Positions 1 to 6,920 of a stretch of DNA of 19,550 bases are shown here, one piece after another. The notes beneath the pieces are model-generated. The model worked only from the letters and a program-made list of their open reading frames with translations. It had not been told where the DNA came from and did not search any database. The position numbers were made by a program, and so were the translations under genes. Origin of the DNA: an uncultured Pseudomonadota bacterium (lineage in GTDB: Bacteria > SAR324 > NAC60-12); assembly GCA_913056375.1 (NCBI GenBank), contig CAJXNF010000013.1, forward strand, positions 1-19,550, read 5' to 3'. Numbering within the stretch: position 1 is the stretch's first letter; every line of letters starts with the position of its first letter.

Positions 1-1491
1 AATGTAGGAACGTCCTCCGCTGAGGGCCTGGGTGTTTTCTGAGAACGTGACCGGTTCAAAATAGTAGGAGAACCGATCGTTTTGGCGGACCACATTGACG
101 TAATCGGCGATCTGACTCAGACCATCAAGATTGCTGGGCAAGTAGTTGGGCCGATAGTGAATATCCTGAAAATTGACACAGCCTTGGGCGAGAATCAGGT
201 CAATGCTTTGGGGAGTACTGCTCTTCTGACATTCCGGCATCAACTCAACGTAATCTCGGATAGAGGCTACCGTGGATGCTTGTGAAGTAACGGTTGCAGA
301 GAGTTCAGACGGATAGGTCAGCGTGATCCCATCTTCGGTTTGGCTAGCTTGGATCTCTCCTTTGTAAGCCAACGGTGAATCCCTCAGAATCGTGCGTTGG
401 TCTTCAGAAAACTGGTCTTGATCTCCACCGCCCCAGGAAGCCCAGAACATGATGTTCTCAGCACCTCTCCCTACGCACTCTTCAGCAGAGACCTGTCCAT
501 TGTTGTTGCTGTCATAGATGGATTTGTGGCACTCCGCGGTGTCATCCAGGGGGTCGAACTCTACTCCATTATCCTCTGTTGGATGCCAGAGACCAAGCAG
601 ATGTCCGGCTTCGTGGACAATGGTCTCAGCAAGTAGTTGATTATCGACAGATTGATTGAAGAAAGGTCCTGATAAGTGAGAACCCAAGCTGACCAGCACT
701 CCATTGTGTGGTCCCTGGATACCTAAAGACCCTGGAATACCCGCAGCGATCCCCAGAACTCCTCCTCCTTCCACTTCATCAACCAGAAAAATATTGACAG
801 CGTCGGCTCTGCCTTGGGTGACCAGCGCTTGGGTTTCTGAATTGAAGAAACTGTCCGAGACCGTTCTGTACTGTTCTTCGCTAACGGTGATCGTTGGAGC
901 AATTGTAATGTTGAGATTGTTGTTGGTGTAGAGCCCCTCCACCAGCTGCCAAACGGTGTCGAGATTATAGCTCTGACCACTGGCCAGGTAGGGTTGGAGC
1001 AGCAGGGTGGAGTCGCCACCTGTAGATGGATCGTCTTCACGGACGGTCAGCTTCAGTTCACTGGCTCCACTAATCTGGTAGGTCCAGGTTCCGGCTTCAG
1101 CGTCAATATCGGGTCTCATCGGTACAAGGTAATTGTCATATCGGCCATCGCCAAAGCTGGTGAGTCCACTGGCAGTGGATTCGAGGTAGGCTAACTCATC
1201 ACGTCCGCTGGGACTGGTCAGGCGGGTGATTCGGGCTGTCCCATTCGAAAAGGCCGATAGCAGGAAGGAGGTGGTGTTGTCTGATAATTGGAAACTGCCG
1301 CTATTCAAGCCACTGAGAGTGCGGACTGTTGTTTGACTACCTTGAGAACTAAGTGATGGGACACCTGAAGTTGGATCATCGTTGGTTCCATTCTCATACG
1401 TTGTAGTAGTCGAACCTCCGCCCGGAGGACTGCAATTGAACAGTAACAGTAGGCTCAATATAAAACCGCTCAATCGCAAAAAAGAACTCAT
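1..1491 (-). CDS. Partial metzincin-type (M43-like) zinc metalloprotease lipoprotein
   Basis: The reading frame is open for 497 codons from the ATG at 1491 to the window edge, so the C-terminus is missing. Residues 1-19 look like a lipoprotein signal with a hydrophobic run and Cys20, but the lipobox (LFNC) is not canonical. The zinc motif HEAGHLLGLWH (residues 293-303) fits HExxHxxGxxH, with Glu294 as the catalytic base. ENIMFW (345-350) fits the Met-turn, and an FSEDQ...LRDSPLAY segment resembles the end of the M43/pappalysin catalytic domain. Between the zinc motif and the Met-turn is DSNNNGQVSAEE (327-338), which matches the EF-hand calcium-loop spacing and is flanked by Cys321 and Cys339. 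The start lies 15 bases after the glpQ stop, so co-transcription is likely. The role is inferred to be protein cleavage at the cell surface or in the periplasm. The substrate is unknown. Confidence 0.82.
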   Translation of the reverse strand, partial: MSSFLRLSGFILSLLLLFNCSPPGGGSTTTTYENGTNDDPTSGVPSLSSQGSQTTVRTLSGLNSGSFQLSDNTTSFLLSAFSNGTARITRLTSPSGRDELAYLESTASGLTSFGDGRYDNYLVPMRPDIDAEAGTWTYQISGASELKLTVREDDPSTGGDSTLLLQPYLASGQSYNLDTVWQLVEGLYTNNNLNITIAPTITVSEEQYRTVSDSFFNSETQALVTQGRADAVNIFLVDEVEGGGVLGIAAGIPGSLGIQGPHNGVLVSLGSHLSGPFFNQSVDNQLLAETIVHEAGHLLGLWHPTEDNGVEFDPLDDTAECHKSIYDSNNNGQVSAEECVGRGAENIMFWASWGGGDQDQFSEDQRTILRDSPLAYKGEIQASQTEDGITLTYPSELSATVTSQASTVASIRDYVELMPECQKSSTPQSIDLILAQGCVNFQDIHYRPNYLPSNLDGLSQIADYVNVVRQNDRFSYYFEPVTFSENTQALSGGRSYI

Positions 1492-1506
1492 TCTATTCGA
1501 CCTGTT

Positions 1507-2481
1507 TTAGGGAAGCTGACGATATTCCAAGGTTCGCAGATATGTGTTGGCACGATCAGGAAAATCGGTGAAGATGCCATCAACGTCTGCTTCGTAGTAG
1601 AAAATGTGCAGCATCTCTTCAAAAGACTGTATATAAGTAGGCAATCCATCCGCCCGCAAGGTATAGGTGTAGACTTTCAGGCCTAGTTCATGGGCATCTT
1701 TGACCAATGAACTCAGTTGTGGCGTTCCGGATAAGTACCTTCCCTGTAGCACATGACCGGTCCAGACTGCAATCCCCTGCACGTGTTCAGTCAGAGTCTT
1801 TAACCCCTCTTTGGTGAGCAGGAACTCATAGTCAGTTTCATCACTTTCCTGCCAGGAATTTTCACCCAAGAGTTGCAATAACTGAAATTCGGTCTTTAGT
1901 TCATTGCGTAACCGTTTGACTTCAGGTGCATCAAAGCTTTCGAGAATGATCGGGCAGTTGTTGTCGTTGACAGAGAGATCTTTAAGAACCTCCAGAATTT
2001 TTTGGCTAAGATCCCGTCCTTGTTGGTGATGCCAGCCCGGACTCTTGATCTCGATCAGTAGCCCTACTTTCTTGCCAGTTGAGTGATTGAGCCCCTGAAT
2101 CAGTTGCACCACCTCTGCCAGTGTAGGGATTTCAAAGCGAGAATAGCCTTGAGGGAAACGTCTTGGGAAAGCTGGATTTCCCTGCTGATCACGTCGTTCA
2201 GAAACTCGAAGTTGCCGTAACTCTTCCAAGGAAAAATCTAGTGCATAGCTGAGGTTGTCTTGTCGCTGTCTTCCGGGAAAACGCTGATTCACGTCCGTCA
2301 AGCGATCCAGATAGGGATCGTGCAACACAATCGGTTGATCGTCTTGGGAAAGAATCACATCCAGTTCCAGCCAATCGCAACCCAACCCATGCGCCATCGC
2401 AAAAGCTGGTAGTGTGTTTTCAGGTAGGTATCCGGACGCACCGCGGTGGGCAATGACCCACTTCTGCTGACCTAAGGCCAT
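1507..2481 (-). CDS. glpQ: Glycerophosphodiester phosphodiesterase, GlpQ type, without signal peptide
   Basis: The enzyme hydrolyses glycerophosphodiesters to sn-glycerol 3-phosphate and an alcohol, feeding phospholipid-headgroup salvage. The 324-residue protein matches E. coli GlpQ closely along its length: AHRGASGYLPENT (11-23), LELD (38-41), VLHDPYLDRLTDV (52-64), QGLNHSTGK, EIKSPGWHHQ, and VDGIFTDFPD near the end. His12, Glu39, Asp41 and His54 occupy the expected active-site and metal positions. E. coli GlpQ is periplasmic, but this protein starts only 11 residues before the HRG motif. An in-frame TAA lies two codons upstream of the ATG and GGAG sits 9 bases upstream, so no signal peptide can be added. 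It therefore looks cytoplasmic, closer to UgpQ in location while GlpQ in sequence. It heads a two-gene minus-strand unit with the metalloprotease lipoprotein. Confidence 0.93.
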   Translation of the reverse strand: MALGQQKWVIAHRGASGYLPENTLPAFAMAHGLGCDWLELDVILSQDDQPIVLHDPYLDRLTDVNQRFPGRQRQDNLSYALDFSLEELRQLRVSERRDQQGNPAFPRRFPQGYSRFEIPTLAEVVQLIQGLNHSTGKKVGLLIEIKSPGWHHQQGRDLSQKILEVLKDLSVNDNNCPIILESFDAPEVKRLRNELKTEFQLLQLLGENSWQESDETDYEFLLTKEGLKTLTEHVQGIAVWTGHVLQGRYLSGTPQLSSLVKDAHELGLKVYTYTLRADGLPTYIQSFEEMLHIFYYEADVDGIFTDFPDRANTYLRTLEYRQLP

Positions 2482-2699
2482 CTTGGTTTACTCCAAGAAA
2501 TGAAGGTGTTGCTAAAAAAGTTACAAAAAAACTGATTGCAACACTCTCCGATCATAAGAGCAAGTGAGGTCTTGCGAAACGATACTGAACAGGAATATGG
2601 GGGCTGCCGTTTTTGCCAAGTCAATCTATAGTGCTGCTTAGTCAACAGTTTTGGAGATTTTCTTGTTTCGATTTTTGTAAGCTCTCACTGAGGATAGCC

Positions 2700-3155
2700 A
2701 TGCGTGCTTTGATACAGCGTGTTTCGATGAGCCAAGTTCGAGTTGATGGTGTGACTATCGGCCAGATCGAGCAGGGAATGCTTGTTCTGCTTGGAGTAGC
2801 CCCCGATGATGAGCTGGCAGACAGAGATTGGTTGCTGCGCAAGATCCTGAATCTGCGCATTTTTGCTGATGAGGAAGGTCGGATGAATCATTCAGTCACA
2901 GATATTCAGGGAGGATTGTTGGTGATTTCACAGTTCACCCTCTTTGCCGATGCGAGCCAAGGGAATCGTCCTTCGTTTATTCGCTCGGCTCCACCTGAAT
3001 TTGCTGAATCGGCATACAACGATTTTCTTGAGAAACTTCGCCAGAATCATAGCGGTTCTGTAGCCGCAGGGCGTTTTGCTGCAGATATGCAGGTTGAACT
3101 GATCAACGATGGACCCGTCACTTTGTTGTTGGATTCCAAGCAGAAGAATTTCTGA
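2700..3155 (+). CDS. dtd: D-aminoacyl-tRNA deacylase
   Basis: This is a cytoplasmic proofreading enzyme that hydrolyses D-amino acids (and glycine on tRNA-Ala) from mischarged tRNAs, working as a homodimer. The 151-residue product is close to the usual 145 residues. It begins MRALIQRVSMSQVRVDG, carries the catalytic-site SQFT (77-80), and has the cross-subunit Gly-cisPro motif in NDGPVT (Gly138-Pro139). I chose the ATG at 2700 because TGAGGA lies just upstream and family members start exactly at this MRA-QRV sequence. The frame stays open further upstream to a TTG at 2613, but that extension has no family counterpart. The gene is divergent from glpQ across about 218 bases in which I see no confident promoter. 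Confidence 0.95.
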   Translation: MRALIQRVSMSQVRVDGVTIGQIEQGMLVLLGVAPDDELADRDWLLRKILNLRIFADEEGRMNHSVTDIQGGLLVISQFTLFADASQGNRPSFIRSAPPEFAESAYNDFLEKLRQNHSGSVAAGRFAADMQVELINDGPVTLLLDSKQKNF

Positions 3156-3220
3156 TTCAATTGCTACCAAAGAGGGGGCATGTTGCTTGCTGCAAGTAGA
3201 TATATCTAGGCTTTAAAAGT

Positions 3221-3226
3221 TATAAT
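3221..3226 (+). promoter_or_regulatory. Possible -10 box for the DUF457 gene
   Basis: A consensus TATAAT lies 32 bases before the ATG at 3259. No good -35 hexamer sits at the right distance; a 10-base palindrome (AGATATATCT, 3198-3207) occupies that place instead. It may be a regulator-dependent promoter, or chance in an A+T-rich gap. The call rests on the hexamer alone. Confidence 0.3.
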
Positions 3227-3258
3227 TCTACAGAAAATCAGAATGTTGAGGTGTTTTT

Positions 3259-3840
3259 ATGAATTTTCAAGCACACCTGCAAGGCGGGTTGGTTGCGGGC
3301 AGCATTGCAGTTGGTGTGGCCTTGGGAACTGGCTATGCGGAATGGCAAAGTGATGCTTTGCAGCGATTTTTGGATCAACCACTCGATTTTGGACAACCAA
3401 TTTCGCTATTGTTGAGCTTGTTCGTTACAGCAGTCTTTATGGCTCTGTTTCCTGATCTGGACACGACTTCAGTACCGCAACGTTGGTTTTTTCGGGCGAT
3501 GTTTGTAATGTTGGCGATTCTCTACTTCCAGAAGGAGCTGGAGGTCTTCTGTCTGCTTGCCTTCGTTACGCTGTTACCAGTGATGCATAAGCATCGGGGC
3601 TGGACCCACTGGAAAGTGACTCCATGGTTGGTTGCCTTTTTTCTAGCAATTATTTGGGAGTATTTCCGAGTACAGGACACTTGGCGGGATCGCTTCTCCT
3701 GGGAGAACGTTTGGGATGCATTGCATAGTAGCTGGGCCTTCGTGTTCGCCTGTGTGCTTGGACACTATACCCACTTGTTGCTAGACTCACGACGGATTCG
3801 GCTATTGCCATTCATTCGAAATAAACCTCAGCACCACTAG
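3259..3840 (+). CDS. YdjM/DUF457-family inner-membrane putative metal-dependent hydrolase
   Basis: This 193-residue protein has several hydrophobic segments (about 8-25, 48-64, 78-107, 122-135, 157-176). It carries the conserved pattern of the YdjM/DUF457 family: His6 near the N-terminus, FPDLDTTS (64-71) after a membrane segment, HRGWTHW (112-118) and GHYTHLLLDS (168-177). The clustered His and Asp residues are the basis for the family's 'membrane-bound metal-dependent hydrolase' label. No substrate is established for this protein, and the family is named in part after a LexA-controlled E. coli gene. TTGAGG seven bases before the ATG supports the start. It is followed after 24 bases by the beta-lactamase-fold gene in the same frame, and the two are probably co-transcribed. 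Confidence 0.82.
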   Translation: MNFQAHLQGGLVAGSIAVGVALGTGYAEWQSDALQRFLDQPLDFGQPISLLLSLFVTAVFMALFPDLDTTSVPQRWFFRAMFVMLAILYFQKELEVFCLLAFVTLLPVMHKHRGWTHWKVTPWLVAFFLAIIWEYFRVQDTWRDRFSWENVWDALHSSWAFVFACVLGHYTHLLLDSRRIRLLPFIRNKPQHH

Positions 3841-3864
3841 CCTGCCATCTCTTGCAAGGCCTCT

Positions 3865-4968
3865 ATGGGCAACATCATCAAGGTTGATTTTTCGGGGCGT
3901 TGGTCTCAATCGCTGGATCAGTTGATTGAACGCCACATCAAGGAAGAGACTTTTCCAGGCATTGAGATCCTCTTTGCTCAAGGCCCTGAAATTCTGCTCC
4001 ATAAGACCTGGGGTCGACAGGAAGCGGGTAGTGATAAGCCGATGGGGTTGAATACCGTCTTTGATATCGCTTCCTTAACAAAACCAGTAGCGACAACCAG
4101 CCTGATCATGCTTTTGCAGGAGCAAGGAATGCTTGACCTGGAAGAGCCAGTGGCAACATTCCTTCCTGGATTTGGTAATGGGACAAAATCCAAAATCACT
4201 CTGCGCCATTTGCTCACTCACACATCCGGATTACCTGCCTGGGCAAATCTGTATGAGGACTCTGATTCGTTTGAAGTCGCTCGTCAAAGATTGATGGATA
4301 TCAACCAAGAGGCCCAACTTGATCAAAGAGTAATCTATAGTTGTCTGAATTTTCTGTTGTTGGGCCAGATTATAACGAAGGTGACGAACAGTGATCTCAG
4401 TCGTTTCTTTGAACACAGCATTAGCGAACCACTCTCACTGGAAAACACGCTCTTTTCTCCAGCCAAGCACTGGAAAGACCTGAGTGGGATTGCACCTACT
4501 CAATATTGCCCGTGGCGCAAGCGTCTATTGCGTGGTGTTGTCCACGATGAAAATTGCTATTTCTTCGGTGAAGAAGCAGGCAATGCGGGTTTGTTCTCAA
4601 CGGCTTTGGATCTTCATCGCTTTTGTTGCATGCTTTTGAATGAGGGGAGCCTGGATGGCGTCACGATCCTCTCTCCATCTTCTGTGCAGCAGATGCTCAG
4701 CAACCAGAACCAGCCGCCACTGAGTACCCGTGGATTGGGTTGGGACTTCAAGGATGTAGTTCCTGGATATTGGAGTTGTGGCTTTCTGTTCCCTCCCGGA
4801 GCAGTTGGACACACTGGTTTTACAGGAACCTCGATCTGGTTTGATCCCCTCAATCAATGGATTGCGATTGTACTGACGAACCGGGTTCATCTCTCACGAG
4901 ATGGCAATCTCGCAGCAATGCATCAGTTCCGTCCACGACTGCATAATTTGTTGCTCTCTATGGTCTGA
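3865..4968 (+). CDS. Serine beta-lactamase-fold hydrolase (class C / esterase-like)
   Basis: The 367-residue protein belongs to the beta-lactamase / penicillin-binding-protein-like serine hydrolase superfamily (Pfam Beta-lactamase), whose members include carboxypeptidases, esterases and AmpC enzymes. The nucleophile motif is SLTK (Ser70, Lys73), followed by LRHLLTHTSGLP, which is typical of the family. The second motif region reads YSCLNFLLLG (from Tyr158), where the usual third residue Asn or Asp is Cys160. The third motif is HTG (316-318). There is no obvious signal peptide (MGNIIKVDFSGRW), so it is probably cytoplasmic, which argues against a secreted resistance lactamase. The ribosome site (AAGG) is weak. 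The ATG is the first start after an in-frame TAG that is also the stop of the upstream gene. The substrate cannot be assigned. Confidence 0.87.
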   Translation: MGNIIKVDFSGRWSQSLDQLIERHIKEETFPGIEILFAQGPEILLHKTWGRQEAGSDKPMGLNTVFDIASLTKPVATTSLIMLLQEQGMLDLEEPVATFLPGFGNGTKSKITLRHLLTHTSGLPAWANLYEDSDSFEVARQRLMDINQEAQLDQRVIYSCLNFLLLGQIITKVTNSDLSRFFEHSISEPLSLENTLFSPAKHWKDLSGIAPTQYCPWRKRLLRGVVHDENCYFFGEEAGNAGLFSTALDLHRFCCMLLNEGSLDGVTILSPSSVQQMLSNQNQPPLSTRGLGWDFKDVVPGYWSCGFLFPPGAVGHTGFTGTSIWFDPLNQWIAIVLTNRVHLSRDGNLAAMHQFRPRLHNLLLSMV

Positions 4969-5004
4969 CCAAAAAAACGTGAGAAAAAAAACATAAAAAT
5001 ATCT

Positions 5005-5034
5005 TTGCTTCCTGCAACCTTAATCTGCTAGTCT
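5005..5034 (+). promoter_or_regulatory. Candidate extended -10 promoter upstream of the 134-residue protein gene
   Basis: TTGCTT (5005-5010) is followed after 18 bases by TAGTCT (5029-5034), preceded by TG one base earlier, as in an extended -10 element. The hexamers match the sigma-70 consensus only partly. The site is 42 bases upstream of a well-supported start at 5077. Confidence 0.35.
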
Positions 5035-5076
5035 GTTTGCTCAACATCGTCTTGCTGAATTCTCGCAGGAAAGCTT

Positions 5077-5481
5077 ATGCACAAAGCAGATCGGCCTTCG
5101 TTGACCAGTAATCAACTAGCGGAACAGGTTTCCAACTCTCAATCGCTGGAAGCAAATCTTGAGGGTGCGATCCTCGAATACGCCATCAACACCTTCCCCT
5201 TCGCCGACTCCTTCGACTACTTCCCTGGACTAGAAAACGCAGACTTCCGCGAGACTCTTACAGAAATGATCACCAATGGTGGGCTCAAAGTGGGCTTTTA
5301 CTATGAAGAGATGCAGGAGAGCTTAACACTCTTCTACTTTCTGAAGGTGCGGAACCAGGCTCACATCGTACTCGGCCTGGATCCCGAAAATGTTCAGGTT
5401 GCCATCAACGAAGACATTGACGGGGTCTTTCGCATTGATGAGGAGCAGTACATTGAGCTTCTGCAAATCCCCCTAAGTTGA
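5077..5481 (+). CDS. Small acidic protein of unknown function
   Basis: I do not recognise this 134-residue protein. It has no signal peptide or membrane segment and is clearly acidic. Asp/Glu-rich stretches run through the middle and C-terminus (for example INEDIDGVFRIDEEQYIE near the end), which suggests a soluble cytoplasmic alpha/beta protein. A central part (about residues 65-100) alternates hydrophobic and polar residues (GLKVGFYYEE, LTLFYFLKVR, AHIVLGL) like beta strands. The start is well supported: AGGAAAG lies shortly before the ATG. The gene stands alone between the beta-lactamase-fold gene (108 bases upstream) and the DUF3817 gene (about 45 bases downstream), and it may share a transcript with the latter. 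The open frame, good ribosome site and codon use like its neighbours make it a real gene. Confidence 0.75.
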   Translation: MHKADRPSLTSNQLAEQVSNSQSLEANLEGAILEYAINTFPFADSFDYFPGLENADFRETLTEMITNGGLKVGFYYEEMQESLTLFYFLKVRNQAHIVLGLDPENVQVAINEDIDGVFRIDEEQYIELLQIPLS

Positions 5482-5527
5482 ATTCACTCACCATCTACCA
5501 AATCTTCCCTTCCAAATTTTGAAAAGC

Positions 5528-5875
5528 ATGTTGCGAAATCCTCTGGGACGCTTTCGCCTGATTGCTCAGGTTGAGGGTGCTTCCTACATCTTGCTTGTTT
5601 TCATTGCAATGCCCTTGAAATATGGAATCGGCTGGGATTTGGCTGTTCGATATCTTGGCATGGCTCATGGCGTGTTGTTCATCGCATACTGCTTGGCTCT
5701 TGTAATCACACGCAACGTGGTTCCATGGAGTTTTGCGAGGATGATCGTTCTCTTCGTTGCTTCACTAGTTCCCTTTGGTACCATTTGGGCGGATCGTCGC
5801 CTCAAAGAAGAGGAAACTGAGTTGTTTGGTAATCCAACCTCGTCAGCAGCAAATCCTGCGACCTCCGAGGCTTAG
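5528..5875 (+). CDS. DUF3817 integral membrane protein
   Basis: This is a small membrane protein of 115 residues from the ATG at 5528. The pattern GRFRLIAQVEGASYILLVFIAMPLKY followed by GMAHGVLFIAYCLAL is split here around the conserved EG, MPLKY and HG elements, which are the signature of the DUF3817 / YdzA-like family. It has about three membrane segments and a charged C-terminal tail (RRLKEEETELFG). The function of the family is not known. The frame also opens with a TTG at 5519. I prefer the ATG because GAAAAG precedes it, although neither start has a strong ribosome site. The gene converges on the htpX-like gene with only 14 bases between the stops, so there is no room for separate terminators. 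Confidence 0.82.
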   Translation: MLRNPLGRFRLIAQVEGASYILLVFIAMPLKYGIGWDLAVRYLGMAHGVLFIAYCLALVITRNVVPWSFARMIVLFVASLVPFGTIWADRRLKEEETELFGNPTSSAANPATSEA

Positions 5876-5889
5876 ATCCAAAATCGACC

Positions 5890-6813
5890 TTACTGCCATC
5901 CATATCGCCTTTTTCTCCAAGACCAATAGCTTGGCCTGTTGAAATTCCACCAAAGAAAATCTCTCGGTTCCCAAACAGTTTGGCTGATGGACGCTAAGCG
6001 AGCAATACGCTCCGAGGTGGCTGGATGACTTCGGAGCAGAGTAGTTCCTGATGGATGAACTGGTGCAGAACTACCTGGATTAATTTTAGTCAAGGCCTGT
6101 ATCAGGGCTTGAGGGTCACCTGTCAAACGCGCTGCTCCCAAATCTGCTTGGAACTCCCTAGTTCGTGAAAGCCCCGCTTGGAGGAGTAAACTTAGCCATG
6201 GAGCCACTATCACCAACAACAACCATGACCACGGAACTGGCTGTCCATACAACCAGGACAGAGGCAGACTGAATAAAATCAAAGCAATTCCAAACCAAGC
6301 CAACCAGTGAATCAGCCGTCCAACAATACTTGATAGCAGCATGACGGAAACGTCATTATGCTGAAGATGTGTCATTTCGTGGGCTAGGACAGCCCGAATC
6401 TCTCGATAACTCAGAGTTCGTAACAAGCCGTCAGTCACTGCTATGCCACTCTCCTGACGATTACCCACTGCAAAAGCATTGAGCGCAGGACTTGAAACAT
6501 AATAGAGTGCTGGGGATCGAACGAACCCAGCTCGGTTGGCCAATTCCCTTTGTATTTGATGTAGCCAAGGCAGTTCCTCTGTTCTTAACAAACGTCCTTG
6601 ATGCCAACGCATCAAAACAGCTGGAGACAGCCGGGGTAGGAACCATAGGGTTAGTAGAACAGTGCCAGTGGCAAAAGCAATCCCGAGTGTTCCTGCCAAT
6701 AGCCAGCCCAGCAGGCTGAGCAGGCCTGTTAAGGTTCCCAGTTGTAGTATTGATTGTGCAGTGTTCCACCATTGATGGCTCTCTACTGCTTTTTTCCTCA
6801 AAATTGTTTTCAT
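5890..6813 (-). CDS. htpX: HtpX-like M48 membrane zinc metalloprotease
   Basis: This is an inner-membrane protease expected to degrade damaged or misfolded membrane proteins with its active site facing the cytoplasm. The 307-residue protein has two N-terminal membrane segments (about 29-60), a conserved NAFAVG (112-117), the zinc motif HEMTH (145-149), two more membrane segments (about 165-190 and 196-214), and the third zinc ligand Glu220 in REFQADLGAARLTGDP. This order is the HtpX/M48B layout. The C-terminus is unusual: the last 27 residues hold six Trp plus a basic cluster (RKRR). There is no strong Shine-Dalgarno sequence between the CIRCE operator and the ATG, only TTAAGTC. The gene has its own promoter and HrcA-type operator, so heat-shock or proteotoxic control is likely. 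M48 proteins vary in function; htpX is the best name. Confidence 0.88.
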   Translation of the reverse strand: MKTILRKKAVESHQWWNTAQSILQLGTLTGLLSLLGWLLAGTLGIAFATGTVLLTLWFLPRLSPAVLMRWHQGRLLRTEELPWLHQIQRELANRAGFVRSPALYYVSSPALNAFAVGNRQESGIAVTDGLLRTLSYREIRAVLAHEMTHLQHNDVSVMLLSSIVGRLIHWLAWFGIALILFSLPLSWLYGQPVPWSWLLLVIVAPWLSLLLQAGLSRTREFQADLGAARLTGDPQALIQALTKINPGSSAPVHPSGTTLLRSHPATSERIARLASISQTVWEPRDFLWWNFNRPSYWSWRKRRYGWQ

Positions 6814-6823
6814 GACTTAATGA

Positions 6824-6850
6824 TTAGCACTCGTTTTGATTGAGTGCTAA
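6824..6850 (-). promoter_or_regulatory. CIRCE operator (HrcA binding site) of the htpX-like gene
   Basis: The sequence is TTAGCACTC, nine bases, then GAGTGCTAA. It is a perfect match to the CIRCE consensus, with both 9-base arms intact. It lies 10 bases upstream of the htpX-like start codon, directly after the -10 hexamer, so it would cover the transcription start and the leader RNA. CIRCE is bound by the heat-shock repressor HrcA, whose classical targets are groESL and dnaK operons. The hrcA gene is not in this window. Confidence 0.95.
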
Positions 6851-6851
6851 T

Positions 6852-6879
6852 AATCTAGCAAATATGATTCACAAAGCAA
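6852..6879 (-). promoter_or_regulatory. Sigma-70-like promoter of the htpX-like gene
   Basis: Read on the minus strand, TTGCTT (6879-6874) is followed after 16 bases by TAGATT (6857-6852), preceded by TGC as an extended -10. The CIRCE operator begins one base further on. That geometry is exactly what repression by HrcA requires, and it supports the promoter even though the -35 match is poor. Confidence 0.55.
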
Positions 6880-6888
6880 AGAGAAATT

Positions 6889-6911
6889 AGGGTGAGTGAT
6901 TATCTCACCCT
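6889..6911 (-). terminator. Probable intrinsic terminator of the efflux operon
   Basis: On the minus strand, just after the RND pump stop codon, AGGGTGAG pairs with CTCACCCT (8 bp, 7-base loop). A pyrimidine-rich, T-containing stretch (AATTTCTCTTT) follows. The T-run is interrupted, so termination may be incomplete. It separates the efflux operon from the htpX promoter, which starts within about ten bases. Confidence 0.6.
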
Positions 6912-6920
6912 GTCCAAAAA

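Noticed and set aside
723..1040. 105-codon minus-strand frame within the metalloprotease region
   Set aside because: It overlaps, out of frame, the 497-codon open frame that carries the signal sequence and zinc motif. That longer frame is clearly the real gene.
2613..2699. N-terminal extension of Dtd from a TTG
   Set aside because: Dtd proteins begin at MRA-QRV, and a good TGAGGA ribosome site precedes the ATG at 2700.
4964..4982. TGGTC-T-GACCA palindrome followed by an A-run after the beta-lactamase-fold gene, considered as a terminator
   Set aside because: The one-base loop cannot form, and the run is A, not T, on the coding strand.
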